Counted from the stretch's first letter, positions 31,959-44,237 are shown. The stretch: DNA of 64,000 bases from Simmondsia chinensis (GCA_018398585.1 JAGTTD010000016.1:28877212-28941211), one strand, 5' to 3'. The notes: a model not told the origin generated them from the sequence alone. Program-made: numbers and translations.

Positions 31959-32208
31959 CTCTCCGCCTTTCTTCCTCACAAAACTGAATCGCCTGTAGAA
32001 TGAATGAACCAAAGCAGATATTATTGGTGAAATTGGTGAATTAGGGTTTGGTAATGGAGATTTTGAGTTCAAATTTTGCTCTTTCAGAGAGGAGTTTGCT
32101 TACTCAATTACTTTCTAATGTTAAATTTTGCTCTTTCTCCCCTATTTTTTTTAAATTTTTATCTAATTTTAGACATTAAATAGGGACTAACTTTATTATA
32201 AATGAAAT
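31959..32208. other. 5' flank of GEK1
   Basis: This is the presumed promoter and 5' leader of the minus-strand gene. No TATA box can be fixed with confidence. Confidence 0.35.
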
Positions 32209-32230
32209 ATTAGCAATTATTTTAAATAAA

Positions 32231-32464
32231 CAAGCAACATACTCAGTACTCTAAGAATTTTCGCTTAAGCAGGACCTGAGAGCAGATATATGCAGCCTTT
32301 CCCTTTCAGGGCATTACCCCTGAGGAGAGGCTGTTTTTGAGTGCCCCCGAACCTCAGGGTAAGGACCCTGGAGGTCACCCATCCCGATACTGCTCTTATC
32401 CAAGCACACTTAACTTTGGAGTTCTAATGGAATCTGGTAACAGACGTATTGGTACCCTCCTTGA
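32231..32464 (-). mobile_element. 5S-rRNA-headed SINE (copy 3)
   Basis: The copy is flanked by a perfect 22-base target duplication (32209-32230 and 32465-32486, beginning ATTAGCAATTATTT). The head (complement of ACTCCAAAGTTAAGTGTGCTT, GGGATGGGTGACCTCC) and the Au-type body (GCCTCTCCTCAGG, GGCTGCATATAT) are both present. It lies about 270 bases upstream of the GEK1 start. Confidence 0.87.
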
Positions 32465-32486
32465 ATTAGCAATTATTTTAAATAAA

Positions 32487-32984
32487 AGAAAAAATTAAAA
32501 TCTAAAAAGCACTTTGAAACATTGTTTATTTTCACTCAATTACTAATTTTTTCATAAAACTAAATTTAAAAGTTGAATATTTTAAATCAACCATCTTAAA
32601 CTTACAATGTTAATTATTCATTACCTACTTTAATGTAGATATTTTTTTGGTTTAATTTTTATGTATATTTTAGAACACCCGTTAAGTATAACTTAAATTA
32701 ACTGAAGTAACAAATAATTTTCCACCCCTCTCTCACCACTGAGCCACTAGGGCCTCAAATCCCTCTTCTTTCGAACCCGCTTCGGGATCAAACCTAGATG
32801 GGTGAGGAGGGTACGTGAATGCATTTCTAGTTTGACCAGTTTTAATATGTCTATGCATTATATATAATAAAAAAAAGTGAGTCATATAAAGGTCACGTAA
32901 TATTTAATGACTAGTTAACAATTTGATATTTGATTAAAAATTTTTAAACTTTTACATTTGATTTCTTAAGGCACTTAGGCACTG
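32487..32984. other. A+T-rich spacer, nothing recognised
   Basis: No gene or complete repeat is seen. A short fragment near 32700-32790 is less A+T-rich. Confidence 0.35.
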
Positions 32985-33124
32985 TAATCACATTACAACT
33001 CCGAAGTTAAGCGTGCTTGGGTGAGATTTTTAGTACTAGGATAGGTGACTTCTTGAAAAGTCCTTGTGTCGCCAACTCCAATAAGGTTGGGGGTCCTCGG
33101 AAAACAGCCTCTCGATAGGGTTAC
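32985..33124 (+). mobile_element. 5S-rRNA-headed SINE (copy 4), 3' truncated
   Basis: The head is well kept (ACTCCGAAGTTAAGCGTGCT at about 32998, then AGTACTAGGATAGGTGACTTC). The body stops soon after GGAAAACAGCCTCTC, and the pyrimidine-rich part and tail are missing. Confidence 0.75.
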
Positions 33125-34160
33125 AAATATTTAAGTAAAAAAATGATAAATGTGATTTTCAAAAAGAACATAAATAAAATTACAAATATTAGGAATCGAA
33201 AAAATGGGAAGTCTATTTAAAAAACTAAAAGACAAGTAAATAACTGTTGAGATACAGAACGAAATCTATTGGCCGCCAATGGTGAGGTTTTTGCCAGATT
33301 TTAGAAGGCACGACGACGTCGTTTCGGTGTTTTCCATGTTGGGTCTAAAAATAGAGAAATTAAAAGAGTGGTTGATGTTTCCCAGGATCGAACTGGGGAC
33401 CTTGAGTGTGTAAGGACCAACGAGATAACTAGGGGTGGCAAATGTCCCATATCACATCGTATTATGTCTCGTATTCGTGCTATGCGAGAGGTTTTAAAAA
33501 TAGTGTCAACCCGAACCCGACCCGGATTATTAAACGGGTTAGGAACACTTAACCCTTATCCAACCCAATTATTAAATGGGGTAATCAATGAATTACCTAT
33601 TTAATTATATTGGTAACTTTTTTCTATTAAATACTAATTTTTTAATTTATAAATATATTAATAATGCACTTATGGTTGATACTATGAATAAATACTTGCT
33701 ATACTTATAACTGTTAATATAAATTATTAAATTAATATTACTAAATATAGTTCAAATTATCTTAACTACCAAATACATATATATATATATATATAATAAC
33801 AATAATGTATTATTTAAATGCCTAATATAACTATATAAATAGATCAATCGTGTCTAAAATAGGTTACACGGGTCAAACCAAAATTTAACCCAATTACTTA
33901 AACAGGTCGACCCAAATTCAACCCCTCTTTAAAATCCCCAGCCTAAACCCACTATCTTCATATCGTATCGTACTATTATATTGTGTCAAATTTTACTTGC
34001 GCTGGTGATAGCCACTACACCACAGCATCCCACATGTCACGCATTTTTAAAATTTTAATAAGGAATGGGATCATGTGACTTCTAATTTGTCTTTTTCTTT
34101 GATATTTTGAGTTAGATCACTTACTTGTGTTGAGAGATTTAGAGAACTCGGAACCCATAT
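33125..34160. other. A+T-rich spacer with TA tract
   Basis: This is A+T-rich DNA with a TA microsatellite at 33776-33796. Positions 33430-33590 and 33850-33960 hold scattered ACCCGACCC/AACCCAATTA blocks of a dispersed repeat type. No gene is recognised. Confidence 0.35.
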
Positions 34161-34164
34161 TATT

Positions 34165-35345
34165 TTAAATTTTTTACCAAATTGGCACACTTTCAAAAAA
34201 AATATACCAAAATGGCACACTTTCAAAAATATTTATCAAATTGGCACACTTTACTGTAGCAGTATCAAACGGCGTACGTTGATAAAATTTTTTTTTTTTT
34301 TTCAAATGGGGGGGACGCCTTTTGAAACGGCGTCCCCCCATCCAATTTTTTATTTTATTTTATTTTATTTTATTATTATTAATATTTTTTATTTTTTAAA
34401 AATGAGTTAGATATGAGTACTCAAAATTTTTTTAGGTACTTTTACTTCTTTATAATGTGTGTCAACACATAAATTATGTATGTCGACACACACTTAACGT
34501 ACTCAAAATTACTACTTAAGTACTCAAAATTCTTTTAGGTACTCTTACTTCTTTATAATGTGTGTCGACACATAAATTATGTATGTCGACACACACTTAA
34601 CGTACTCAAAATTACTACTTAAGTACTCAAAATTCTTTTAGGTACTCTTACTTCTTTATGGTGTGTGTCGACACATAAATTATGTGTGTCGACACACACT
34701 TAACGTACTCAAAATTACCACAAATACTTAAAATCACTACCCAACTACTCAAGTTTTTTTTTTTGTTGCTCTTATTTTCTTTATAGTGTGTGTCGACATA
34801 TAAATTATGTGTGTTGACACACATTTCACTTACTTAAATTCACCACCAATATATTTAAAATCACTACCTAAATACTTAAAATTCTTTTAGGCATTCGTAT
34901 ATCTTTATGGTGTGTGTCGGCATATATTTAACGTACTCAAATTCACCACCAATATACTTAAAATCACTACCTAAGTACTCAAAATTCCTTTTAGGTATTC
35001 TTATATTGGTGCTGAATTTGAGTACGTTAAATGTGTTGTCAACACATATTATAAAAAAGTAAGAGTACATAAAAGAATTTTGAGTACTTAAATATTAATT
35101 TTAAATACCCCTTATTTAACTCATCTAAAAAAATAAATAATATTAATAATATTAAAATTTAAAAAAAAAAAAGGATCCGCGTCCCCCCATTTGAAAAAAA
35201 AAAAACAAAACTTTTATCAACGTACGCCGTTTTAAACGGCGTACGTTGATAATGCTACAGTAAAGTGTGCCAATTTGATAAATATTTTTAAAACTGTGCC
35301 ATTTTGATAAATTTTTTTCGAAAGTGTGTCAGTTTGGTAATTTAT
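34165..35345. mobile_element. 1.2-kb foldback element with tandem-repeat core
   Basis: The arms of about 170-180 bases are inverted copies. The left runs TACCAAATTGGCACACTTTC ... TACTGTAGCAGTATCAAACGG, then CGTACGTTGATAAAA, then a T-run and GGCGTCCCCCCA. The right runs the complement and ends GTGTGTCAGTTTGGTAA. The core is a tandem array (34430-35095), turned around near its right end. No ORF is present. The arm layout (CACTTT...GGCG) resembles the MITE at 1801-2195, so the two may be related. Boundaries are approximate and no clear target duplication is seen. Confidence 0.75.
34410..35095. repeat. 103-bp tandem repeats
   Basis: The period is 103 bases: the start TACTCAAAATTAC recurs at 34500, 34603 and 34706. 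Each unit holds a small palindrome, TGTGTCGACACATAAATTATG with TGTCGACACACACTTAACG. Later units (34750-34990) are diverged, and the last (35000-35095) is in opposite orientation. Confidence 0.8.
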
Positions 35346-35957
35346 TCTATTATTTTTCACTGGAATTCGGGACCTGACAGTGGTGGCCGGCACTGTTGGC
35401 AATCTAGCGGTCGAGGCTGCTGTTTTAATTAGTTCCTTCTTTGCTTCTCGCTCATTGGTTTTAGTTGACGCTTTGGCTAGGTGGACTCCTCTCAAAGTGA
35501 TTCTATCAGAATTAATATAGACATGGTGTGGATTTGTGCGATTGTCAAGGCAGTAGCCGTTGTGGTGGCCTTAAATTCTTTTGCTTAATTGGTGGGTGGG
35601 TGGTGTGGTTCGTTTCGGGCTACTTGAAGCTGGATGGCGGAAGCCTTAGCGAAGAGGGTAGGTTGCTTCTTCGAATTTTCAAATTATTGTAGGAGTGTCA
35701 TTGTTGACTCTGATGACAAAGATTCGATTTTCACTATCAATGGGAGATCGATTGTTGAGTGGGAGATTCCGCCATTAGTTAGTAATGCTCATAACTGTGT
35801 TTTTTCTTTTGATTATCTTCTTTTTGCTAAAGCTAAATTTGGATTCTATGTAATCATGATTAGTTGTAGAATATTCCTTCGGACTTTTGTATTCTTGTAA
35901 CTTTGGATAATCGTTGTGGTCTGTTGGCCTTCGGGCTTTCTATTGTTCAAAAAAAAA
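35346..35957 (+). pseudogene. Truncated LINE with RNase H-like relic
   Basis: From ATG 35634 the frame reads MAEALAKRVGCFFEF..., then SVIVDSDDKDSIF and WEIPPLVSNAHNCVFSFDY, which matches the EAxA...hxxESD...hxxhhxDh spacing of plant RNase H-like (RVT_3) domains (the usual ESD reads DSD). The stretch before it (35380-35633) has related but broken frames. An A-run at 35949-35957 follows the coding remnant, as in a retroposed LINE 3' end. It is not functional. Confidence 0.5.
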
Positions 35958-37286
35958 GTCCTTAAAGTACAAAATTTAATATTGAATTTATTTTTATTTA
36001 TACCCTAGTTATATTTTTAATACAGTAGGATTTAAATATATAATTACGTACACGTTTTAGACATGGAATGTGGTAGATTGGGGCCGACAGAAGGCGGACC
36101 CAAAGAAATTGTTTGTACCTAATAACATGGCTCAGATAACAAAGCTAATATATCATGAGAGGCGAAGTCCAATCTACTAAGCAGTAATCTGAACAAGACA
36201 TTTTTGCGACATCGACCCCTAAGTGTTTTAGAGTGTTCCGATTCCTAGCTTGTAAAAACTTGTTAATTTTTATCATCTCTTTCTCGCTATGATTGACTCT
36301 GTTTGTAGAAAACACGCATAAAAATTTTTGTAATAGTACTTTTCTAATTAAAAGTACGTTTATGTGTATGCCATTAATATGATAAATTAATGATTTCTAT
36401 AGAATACACGTATTATAATACGTATCTTTTTTAAATTTAAAAATAAATGATAATTAAAAATAATAAGAACTTATATCTAAATTAAATATTCATATTTCGT
36501 AATTTCTAGATTTATCACTTTAACTCTTTTTTTTTTTTTTTTGGTAAATCAGTGATAAATACCATATATGATTAAAAATATATGTACAAGTCTACGAGAG
36601 GCATACCCCAAGCCAAGGCCAAAAGACTTACATCAAAGAATCAATCAAATAAAGAAACAAAGCAAGAAGTATCAATGGTCAACATGACTAAACAAAGAGT
36701 ACATGCAAATGATATTGATTATACCCCATCACAATTACGAGTTATTCATACCATCGATTCCTTATATTTATAAATTTGTTCAAATTGGTCTTTTATATTT
36801 TTAAATTTGTTTAAATTTGTCCCTTAATCTTTCCTTTTTTTCAAAAAGATTCCTAATGTTTTATATTATGACAAGTTTGGTCACTCATTTTTTTGATTTT
36901 TAACTAATTTGGTACACCATGCGGGAAACTAATTTTGTCATAAAATAAAACATAAAAGATCATTTTAAACAAGAGGAAAGATTGGGACTAATTTGAAAAA
37001 GATGAAGCACCAACTTTAACAAAGTCATAGAGACGAGAGACTAATTTCAACAAACTTAAAAAGATGAGGGACTAACTTGAACAAATTTATAAATATGAGG
37101 GACCAACGGAGTAAATAACTCTTACAATTACTATGTCCCCTTGCTCACTTGTATTACCACTATTACGACTAACGTTATCTTTTATTTTTATAAATTAACA
37201 ACCTTTTATCCCGTATTTTTATATTTTAAGCCAAATAATACGTATTCCTACTAGATTATATTTAATTTCCATACTATATTATCATT
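35958..37286. other. A+T-rich spacer with a LINE-tail-like segment
   Basis: A T-run at 36526-36542 is followed by GGTAAATCAGTGATAAATACC and a purine-rich stretch (36590-36720), which looks like a minus-strand LINE or SINE 3' end. No target duplication is proven. Nothing else is recognised. Confidence 0.35.
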
Positions 37287-37386
37287 NNNNNNNNNNNNNN
37301 NNNNNNNNNNNNNNNNNNNNNNNNNNNNNNNNNNNNNNNNNNNNNNNNNNNNNNNNNNNNNNNNNNNNNNNNNNNNNNNNNNNNNN
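37287..37386. other. Assembly gap (100 N)
   Basis: Exactly 100 N, a conventional placeholder for a gap of unknown size between scaffolded contigs. Order and distance across it are not proven by this sequence. Confidence 0.99.
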
Positions 37387-38314
37387 TCATTATTCTTGTT
37401 TAAAATTAGTTTTTAATAAATGAGGATGAATAGTCAATTTTAGAGTAATAAGGTCCCTTTAGGTACTCAGTGGACCACATATAAATGTAAGAAATATCAT
37501 CATTGTAGTGAGTGGTCCATGTAAACCAATCCTCCATCATTAGTCTAAAACGTATATGATCGTTATTTACATTTTAGTAATTCGATATTAGTGAAAATGT
37601 CATGGATCCTTATGATTTATTTTATAGGATATTATTTATTTCAAAATTAATATTAATTTGATATTTAGATATGGTTTAGAATTGATTTGGAAGATATTTG
37701 ATTAAGATTGGGTTACCTAAATAAGTTTGATTTGAGTTGATATTTTAAATTAGATTAGATTTACGTAATTCAATTATAAATAGAGGTTGAGGGTTATTGG
37801 CTTAAAGTGTGGAAAAAAGAAAGGAAAGATGTGGGAGCATACGGGTTTTGTAAAAAGGTACCATGGGGGTATTTGGGAGGGGGAGAGAGAGATTGATGTT
37901 GAGAGGTTTTTGTGATTGAGAGATATTGATGAGAATTTGTAGTTTCCTCTTTCTAAAGCTACATGTTGGAGGGTTGGTGAGAGAGAGAGAGGAGGAGGGG
38001 GCAACCATTCTTCACACTGGAAACACCAGGGCAAGGGTGGCACTGGTGACAGGAAACACTGGAGGAGAGAGGAGCAGGGGGGCGGCAGTACGCAGGCATG
38101 CACAGGTAGAGGCAGAGCTGTGGCCAGTAAGAGAGTGGCGGCCAAAACGTGGGGAGAAAGGGCGGTTGTGGGCGGCGGGCAAGGCAACGACGGCGCAGGA
38201 GGAGGGTGGCTGCCGTGTGGGTTTGGGGTTAGCGTTAGGGAGGAGAGAGGAGCAGGGGGCGGCCGTACGCTTTGCTTCTTTTTTTGTGGGAAAAAGGATT
38301 GGTTTTTAGGGTTT
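37387..38314 (-). mobile_element. Leader of a copia-type element, broken at the left
   Basis: This lies inside the element whose LTR is at 38332-38896 and is read on the minus strand. Just beyond the primer site the sequence is G+C-rich (37980-38270), as in many copia leaders. No gag or pol frame is recognised, and the left LTR is not found before the gap. A TATAAATAGA box on the plus strand at 37776-37785 hints at another LTR-like promoter. Confidence 0.4.
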
Positions 38315-38331
38315 GGTATGCTCTGATACTA
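38315..38331 (-). promoter_or_regulatory. Primer binding site, copia-type
   Basis: On the minus strand this reads TAGTATCAGAGCATACC, one base off the usual TGGTATCAGAGC initiator-Met site, and directly abuts the LTR at 38332. Confidence 0.65.
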
Positions 38332-38896
38332 TGTGAGAATGTGAGTTATTGAGCATGCCCAATAGGGTTGCTGACGCATATATTTATAGTAATGAGAGGA
38401 TGAATAATTACAAAATATAATCAGAATAATATCAGAATAAAATTAATATGGATACTATCATGGATACTATCCCTAAAACATTGATACTATCTGTAATAGC
38501 TCGCCATGAAGAAGCTACACATTGAAGGGGGTTGGTGACTCGCTGTGCAGTAGTTACACTTTGAGAGGGTTGGCGGCTCACCGTGTAGAAGCTATATTGA
38601 GGAGGGTTGGTGACTAGCCATGCAGCAGTTACACTTGGAGAAGCAGTTACACTTGGAGAGGATTTGTGACTTACTGTGCAATAGTCACGTTGATGATTAA
38701 AGATTTTATGGGGTTGAAGGTTATAACTAGAGATTATAATTCTTAATTTCATAGTGGATTGAGGCACCCGTTGGGTCCCATGGTTTTTTCGTCTAGTTGA
38801 AAGAGGGTTTCCACGTTAAAATATCAGTGTCTTGTTTTGATATTCTTTTAATGTTTTTCGCTTCCGTTGTGCTTGATTGTGTAAATTTTTCCAACA
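38332..38896 (-). mobile_element. Copia-type LTR, minus orientation
   Basis: On the plus strand the unit runs TGTGAG...CCAACA (565 bases), so on the minus strand it starts TGTTGGAA, the commonest start of plant copia LTRs. It contains about four imperfect tandem copies of a 45-55 base block (GTGACT..CTGTGCAGTAGTTACACTT...GGGTTG) at 38500-38700. The same blocks appear in the solo LTR at 9964-10706. A TATAAATATATGC box lies on the minus strand near 38383. Confidence 0.65.
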
Positions 38897-39044
38897 ACCT
38901 TTTGCAACAACTTTTTTTTTTTCTATACAGATAAAGTCCTTTTGCCTTTTAAGGTCGAATTTCTATTTCCATTACATTAACCAAATAATAAGGATATGAA
39001 AGATAAAAGATAAATGTTTTACGTTTGTGTCTTTTTAGACTATG

Positions 39045-40205
39045 TTCAGCAGCACTTTTTTTATAGCGTTTTGAATAACTTTTAGTTGTTTGACTAATCA
39101 AACAACTAAAAGTTGTGTTTGGTAAATAATACTAAGTAAGTGTTTTGAGTAGCTTTTAGCGCTTACAAGTTAGCTTTTCAAAAGCTATGCGAGGTAGCTT
39201 TTGAAAAGTTACAGAGTTTAGAATTTAGCTTTTTACATATTAAATTACTAGTATATTCTTTTATTTTTTCTAAAATAATATAAAATATACTTACTGTCCA
39301 TTTATTTCTATGATATATGGCCTACTTGCTTTAATTTTCTAAAAGTATTAAATTACTTTTTATAGATGAAATTGTAACTAAATTTAGAAAATATTAAAAA
39401 TTAATTAATGTCAACTAAATTCATTTTATTATTATCAATATTTTAATTTTTAGGCTGATCAAAAAAAATTTCAATTATTGGAATTCGAATAATATAAGTA
39501 ATCCATATGTTAAGAATATAAATTGAAAATAAAATAATTCAAGAATATCTTGAATAAAACTTTAGACAAAATATAAAATAAAATAATTCAAAGAACACCT
39601 CGAATCAAACCAAGACAAGAACCAATAAGTGAGACCTGGATCAAACAACAAACAACAACAACAACAAACATATCCAGTGCCTCAATGGCTCTCACATGCG
39701 CAGGGTCTGGAAGTGAGACCTGGATCAGAGCTCACAAAACTTAAATAAACATATTGAGAGTTTAATGAATATTTTTTTTGATCCAAACACTCGAATCAAC
39801 AATATAAAAGAAACAAAACATTTATAAAGAATAGAGACTTGATACTTTAGATCCAAAATATTTGGCTGATCTTCATTCATTAATTTACATCCTATTTATA
39901 AAGCAAAACTAGAATACAAAAGGGTCGACCTTATTACTGGCCATAATGGCCTTAGTCTCTAGCATTATAGTGTCATTTACATAGTCTCTTTTACTTAGGA
40001 TATAAAAGAAGTTAAATTGTACTAATTTATTAACTTCATAATTTTATTTATAAATGCCTTTGTATGTAATTTACATTAAAAAGCTAAACACAATTGCTAA
40101 TTTTACTAAACACTTATATCTGTTTGTTTATTTATTGGCTAATAGCTACCAGTTGGTCAATTAGCTAAACGCTAAAAATCAACAACTCACGCCAAACGTA
40201 GCCTT
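39045..40205. mobile_element. hAT-like element without transposase
   Basis: The left end (AGACTATGTTCAGCAGC, then GCGTTTTGAATAACTTTTAG) and the right end (complement of AAGGCTACGTTTGGCGTGAG, then AGCGTTTAGCTAATTG) are imperfect inverted repeats. The body contains AAGCTA/TAGCTTTT inverted blocks and no ORF. A small retroposed insert interrupts it at 39644-39710. Confidence 0.5.
39644..39710 (-). mobile_element. 67-base insertion of an Au-type tail only
   Basis: A perfect 17-base duplication, AAGTGAGACCTGGATCA, lies at 39627-39643 and 39711-39727. Between the copies are (AAC)n and then CCAGTGCCTCAATGGCT...GCGCAGGGTCTGG, which is only the last 45 bases of the SINE/RTE 3' end in minus orientation. 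It is an extreme 5'-truncated target-primed insertion. Confidence 0.85.
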
Positions 40206-40419
40206 AAGTTTGTATCCTACTTATTATAAAAAAATGCAGATAAAATAGTTTCCTCACACATCATATGTAGGGATGTTCATTGTCAGTTAACCGTACCGTT
40301 TACCTTATCGGTTCGGTAACCATTTAAGAAATTAGTGCAAATTCAATAACCATTACCACTCATTTAAAATCAGTTAACAGGAGTTTCAGTTTCAATTAAC
40401 TTGGCTCGGTTTTGGCAAC

Positions 40420-41810
40420 TGATGTGATTTTAAAGTGTGTTTTAAAACCTTCTACTCGCAAGCGTATGAGATCATCGTAGCTAAATCGGGTATATGGGTC
40501 GTATCCGTAAGGAATCAGAGTTAAGTTGGATTTTGTTATTAACTAGTGGTTGAAATCGAGCTTTGAGTTGGTTTAAATTATTTGTTAACTAAAATAGCAA
40601 AACTGACGATAAACTAAAAGTATCAATTCAATTAAGGTTAGTTTAGAGAGTGAATTTAAGTTAGCTTTACACGTATTCCACTAATATATTTTACTTAGGA
40701 TGATAATTTGAAGGACTGCTCTAAACCTGGGTTAATATATAAATTAGGGTTTAGGGTAATGAACTAGTCTAAAGGCATAACTTATCTTAGCACCCTAAGT
40801 GTAGCATAGGTTATCTCATTAGCACTACTTAATTCCTTTGTTACTCCTAATTCAATATTAAATTATATAAAAGTTTGGGTTCGGAGTTGGGTACAACCTC
40901 AACCCTGACTACGCGTGAAATCCTGTTATGTTATGGTTTAGGCTATAAGCACAAGACTAATTGCTGCAAAGTTAGAGATCTAGTCATGGCTATAAGCACA
41001 CATACAAAAATATCCAACAATCATGAAGAACTTCCCACAGAGGTGCGAATATAACATAACTAAACCAATCATCAAAAATATAATATAAATCAGGGATACG
41101 GGCGGCTATCCGCCTTTCATCCCTAAACTAAAGAGTCTACTCCTCCATTGGAGTTTTATACATCATTAATATATAAAAAAAAGAGAAAACAATGGATTAA
41201 CAACTAGGAATTGAAAGCTCCCTCAATTGACCTTGACATTGATCCTTGCTTTGATCCTTCCGGCACTCTGACCACCCACGCTTCGGCATTTGAGAACCCG
41301 TTGGATCTTGTAGAGGCTTCGAGAGGAGAGGAGGCGTGGCAAAAGATACCAAATTATGATTCCCCCTCTTTATTTATAGGTGCAGGGGCGGTTAGGGTTC
41401 CGTACGGAACCCTCCCGATCAATCGGGAATTAGGCCCAATTGATTGGCCATTCAATCGATCGGTGCTTTTGGCCGATCGATCGGTAGGCTCTTGGTTAGT
41501 TTCTCTTATCGCGAGCTGCTGGTCGATCGGTTCTCCAAGCCCCTTTTCTCGATTAAGCACGGAAACGCTATGGGATGTACCCGGTTCACCGAATTATGAC
41601 CCGATGGGTCTTTCTTTGCACAAGTGATTGGGTTTCTCCAATTAGTCTTCAAATATGCTTCAATAATGCTTAATTTTGCCAAAATTCTTCTTTCATCCGC
41701 TCTGATGTGTTCCACATGGAAAATGTACCTAAATAACAACCAAACACACATGTAGAGGTCAAATGTATGGCAAAAATGGGAAATAAAATATGTAAAAATC
41801 AAGCGCATCA
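40420..41810 (-). repeat. 3' LTR of the Athila-type element
   Basis: 1391 bases, TGATGTGATTTTAAAGTG... to ...AATCAAGCGCATCA. It is similar along its length to 46032-47395, with many substitutions and small indels. Palindromic GGCCGATCGATCGG blocks lie near 41470. Confidence 0.9.
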
Positions 41811-42244
41811 ATATCCCCAAACCCACACGTTGCTTGTCCTCAAGCAAGATTCAATTTAAACTAGCTACTGGGCGGAAAAGTTGAGTCAGGCATTTAACCG
41901 CAATGGTCACTTGTGAAAATTATTGTTCAATCATATTTGAGAGTGTACTTGAGAGTAGCAAATCCTTATGTGACGTTATTATTACATTAGTTCTAACTTA
42001 AGTCTCCGTCATTAAGGTCTTTTTACTAGTGAGTGATTTTAGAACTTCTTTCCCCTTTGTCTTACTTCAAAACCCTCCGACTTTAAGAAGACATAAAGGT
42101 AATAAATAAAGGAACAAGATATCATAACCCTTCATTGCTAATCAATAGTGAAATCAAATGGCTTCTCTTTTCTCTCTTGTTTTCCCTTCTTCCCTTTTTT
42201 ATTTTGTTTTATTTTTTTCACTCGGTTAGGCGTGTCTCTCTTAT

Positions 42245-42540
42245 ACCCATGTACCGAGTTTTCGGCCGGCAGCTCCCAATCCAGTTGGTTCAAGGTACCA
42301 GGTTTTAAGAGACCCCTACGGACCTAATGGCTCGAGTCTTAAGGATCCACAACCTAATTCATTAGCACACACTTTTTTTTTTAGGTATTAGTGCTTATTT
42401 TAGTAATTACAAAGTTGATTTTTCTCAAGCTTTCCCTGTGGCCCATGTAGCAAGCTTTCGACCGGTAGCTCCTGACCCAGTTGGCTCAAGGTACCAAATT
42501 TTAAGATACCCCTACGAGCTTACTTTGCTCGAGACACAGA
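42245..42540. repeat. Direct repeat in the Athila 3' non-coding region
   Basis: Two copies about 194 bases apart, at 42246-42346 and 42438-42534: CCCATGTA...TTTCGRCCGG(C/T)AGCTCC, then CAGTTGG(C/T)TCAAGGTACCA, then CCCCTACG and GCTCGAG. They are likely part of the element's untranslated 3' region. Confidence 0.7.
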
Positions 42541-43400
42541 GGCTACAAGAACTAACTAGTCACTTTTTTATTTTTTTATTTTAAGGGGTTTTCTAAGATA
42601 AAGAAATGTACAATTGATTTCAACATTATTAGAAGTAGAATAGTGAATTCTTATTCCTAACATTATTACCATTATTTCGACCCAAACAGTAGGATATGTC
42701 ATAAGATTAAGAGTGAAAAGTAATAATCCTACTAATTAGTTAAAAGACAAAAATATGGATTCAAAAGTCTGATCCAACAATAATCTCATCTCATAAACAT
42801 TCTAATCATCAAAGTAAATCTCAAAACTAGTCGATAATAAGGGTCACAAACAACCTTATACTCATTTATGCCTTAAAAAATGTAGCTAATTTACGCCAAA
42901 TGAAGCTTTAAAGGACAAATAGAAGTTCACTCTCAGCTGCCATCCCCAAACCCAAACCTTGCATTGTTCTCAATACAAATTGACAAAAATAAATTCAAGC
43001 AAGGAAAGGAAAGAGACGACCTGAGGTGTAACATATTCAGCAACATGTGGTGAGCAAATCCAAAGAAGAAAGACGGCGGTAGCAAGCTGCAATTGAAGAC
43101 ATAGAAGACAGGATACTAAACAAACTTGTTAGTAGTGTTAAAAATAAAGAGCGTACAAGTGTTTAGTAAAAGAGAAACAAAGTTATCAAAGGAGGGATAA
43201 TAAACGGATATGCAATTGAAAGAGAGTTCATGCTAAATAATAATAATAATAATAATAAATAAATAAATAAATAAATAAAATAAAACTAAACTAAAGATAG
43301 GTTGGGTTGCCTCCCAGAAGCGCTAAGTTTAACGTTTTCAGCCGAACGCAGTTTACAACACAAGATCAACCAAAATCCGAGGCAATGTCTGCCATAGAAC

Positions 43401-44237
43401 TCAGGTTGATCCAGTAGGGATGATCCCCAAGCCCAACATTGTTTCGAGACCGTGACTATCAAGGAAGGAAACATTACCAGTGCCAGGGTCACAAATCTCT
43501 ATCCTAATAGGTGTAGGTGATGAAGCACAGCTATCGACACGAACAGGGATACTAATACAATCATCACTTTTAGTAGAATTGGGCTTACCTGGCTCTACCA
43601 AAGGGTTAATATCATCAACCTTGTAGCATTCCAACTCGTCCTCAGTCTCAGGGTGTCTAACAAAGTTCGAGACCTTCAATTTTTCCTTGAGGTTTCCAAA
43701 AGAAACCTCCAACACTTCCATCCTACAGTGAATAACAACATCAGCCGTTGCTAGAAATGGTCGACTTAGAATAATAGGAGCGTTGTGCTTTTGCCTAGGA
43801 GTAAGGTCTATATCTAAGATAATAAAATCAACAGGGAAGACAAACTTGTCAATCTTGACAAGTACAGCTTCCACTACTCCATGAGGTACCCGCTTTGTCC
43901 TATCAGCCAACTAAAGTGTAACATTAGTTGGCGTAAGGTGTCCTATTCCCAGTTCTTTAAAAACTGAGTAAGGAATAAGGTTTACACTCGTTCATAGATC
44001 TACCAAGGCTCTACTAGTATAACGCTCTCCTAAGACACATGGAAGTGTAAAAGCTTTGGAATCTCGAAACTTGGGTAGGGCGCCTGACACTAAAATGCTG
44101 CTTACCTTCTCGGTGAGCCGGACCTTCTTCGGGATATGCGCTTGCGCGTGCTTCTTTTTGGTGCAAAGGTCCTTAAGGAACTTGGCATACATAGGGATGT
44201 GTTTAATAGCTTCAATAAACGGTAAGTTGATCTTCAC
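43401..44237 (-). pseudogene. Aspartic protease region of the Athila-type element
   Basis: The frame 44237-43992 carries the pre-protease linker (INLPFIEAIKHIPMYAKFLKD, then GALPKFRDSKAF, LPCVLGERYTSRALVDL) and stops where the catalytic D(L/T)GAS motif should begin; a TAG follows VDL. The frame 43910-43401 continues after the catalytic loop (LADRTKRVPHGVVEAVLVKID, then FPVDFIILDID, PIILSRPFLATADVVIHC), typical of Athila proteases. The active site itself is destroyed, so it is not functional. Confidence 0.8.

Noticed and set aside
34430..34760. CRISPR-like regular repeats
   Set aside because: The 103-bp units are directly tandem without unique spacers, inside a foldback element of plant DNA.
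37774..38309. Overlapping frames on both strands (127 and 137 codons)
   Set aside because: They lie in a G+C-rich, simple-sequence copia leader and have no recognisable domain.
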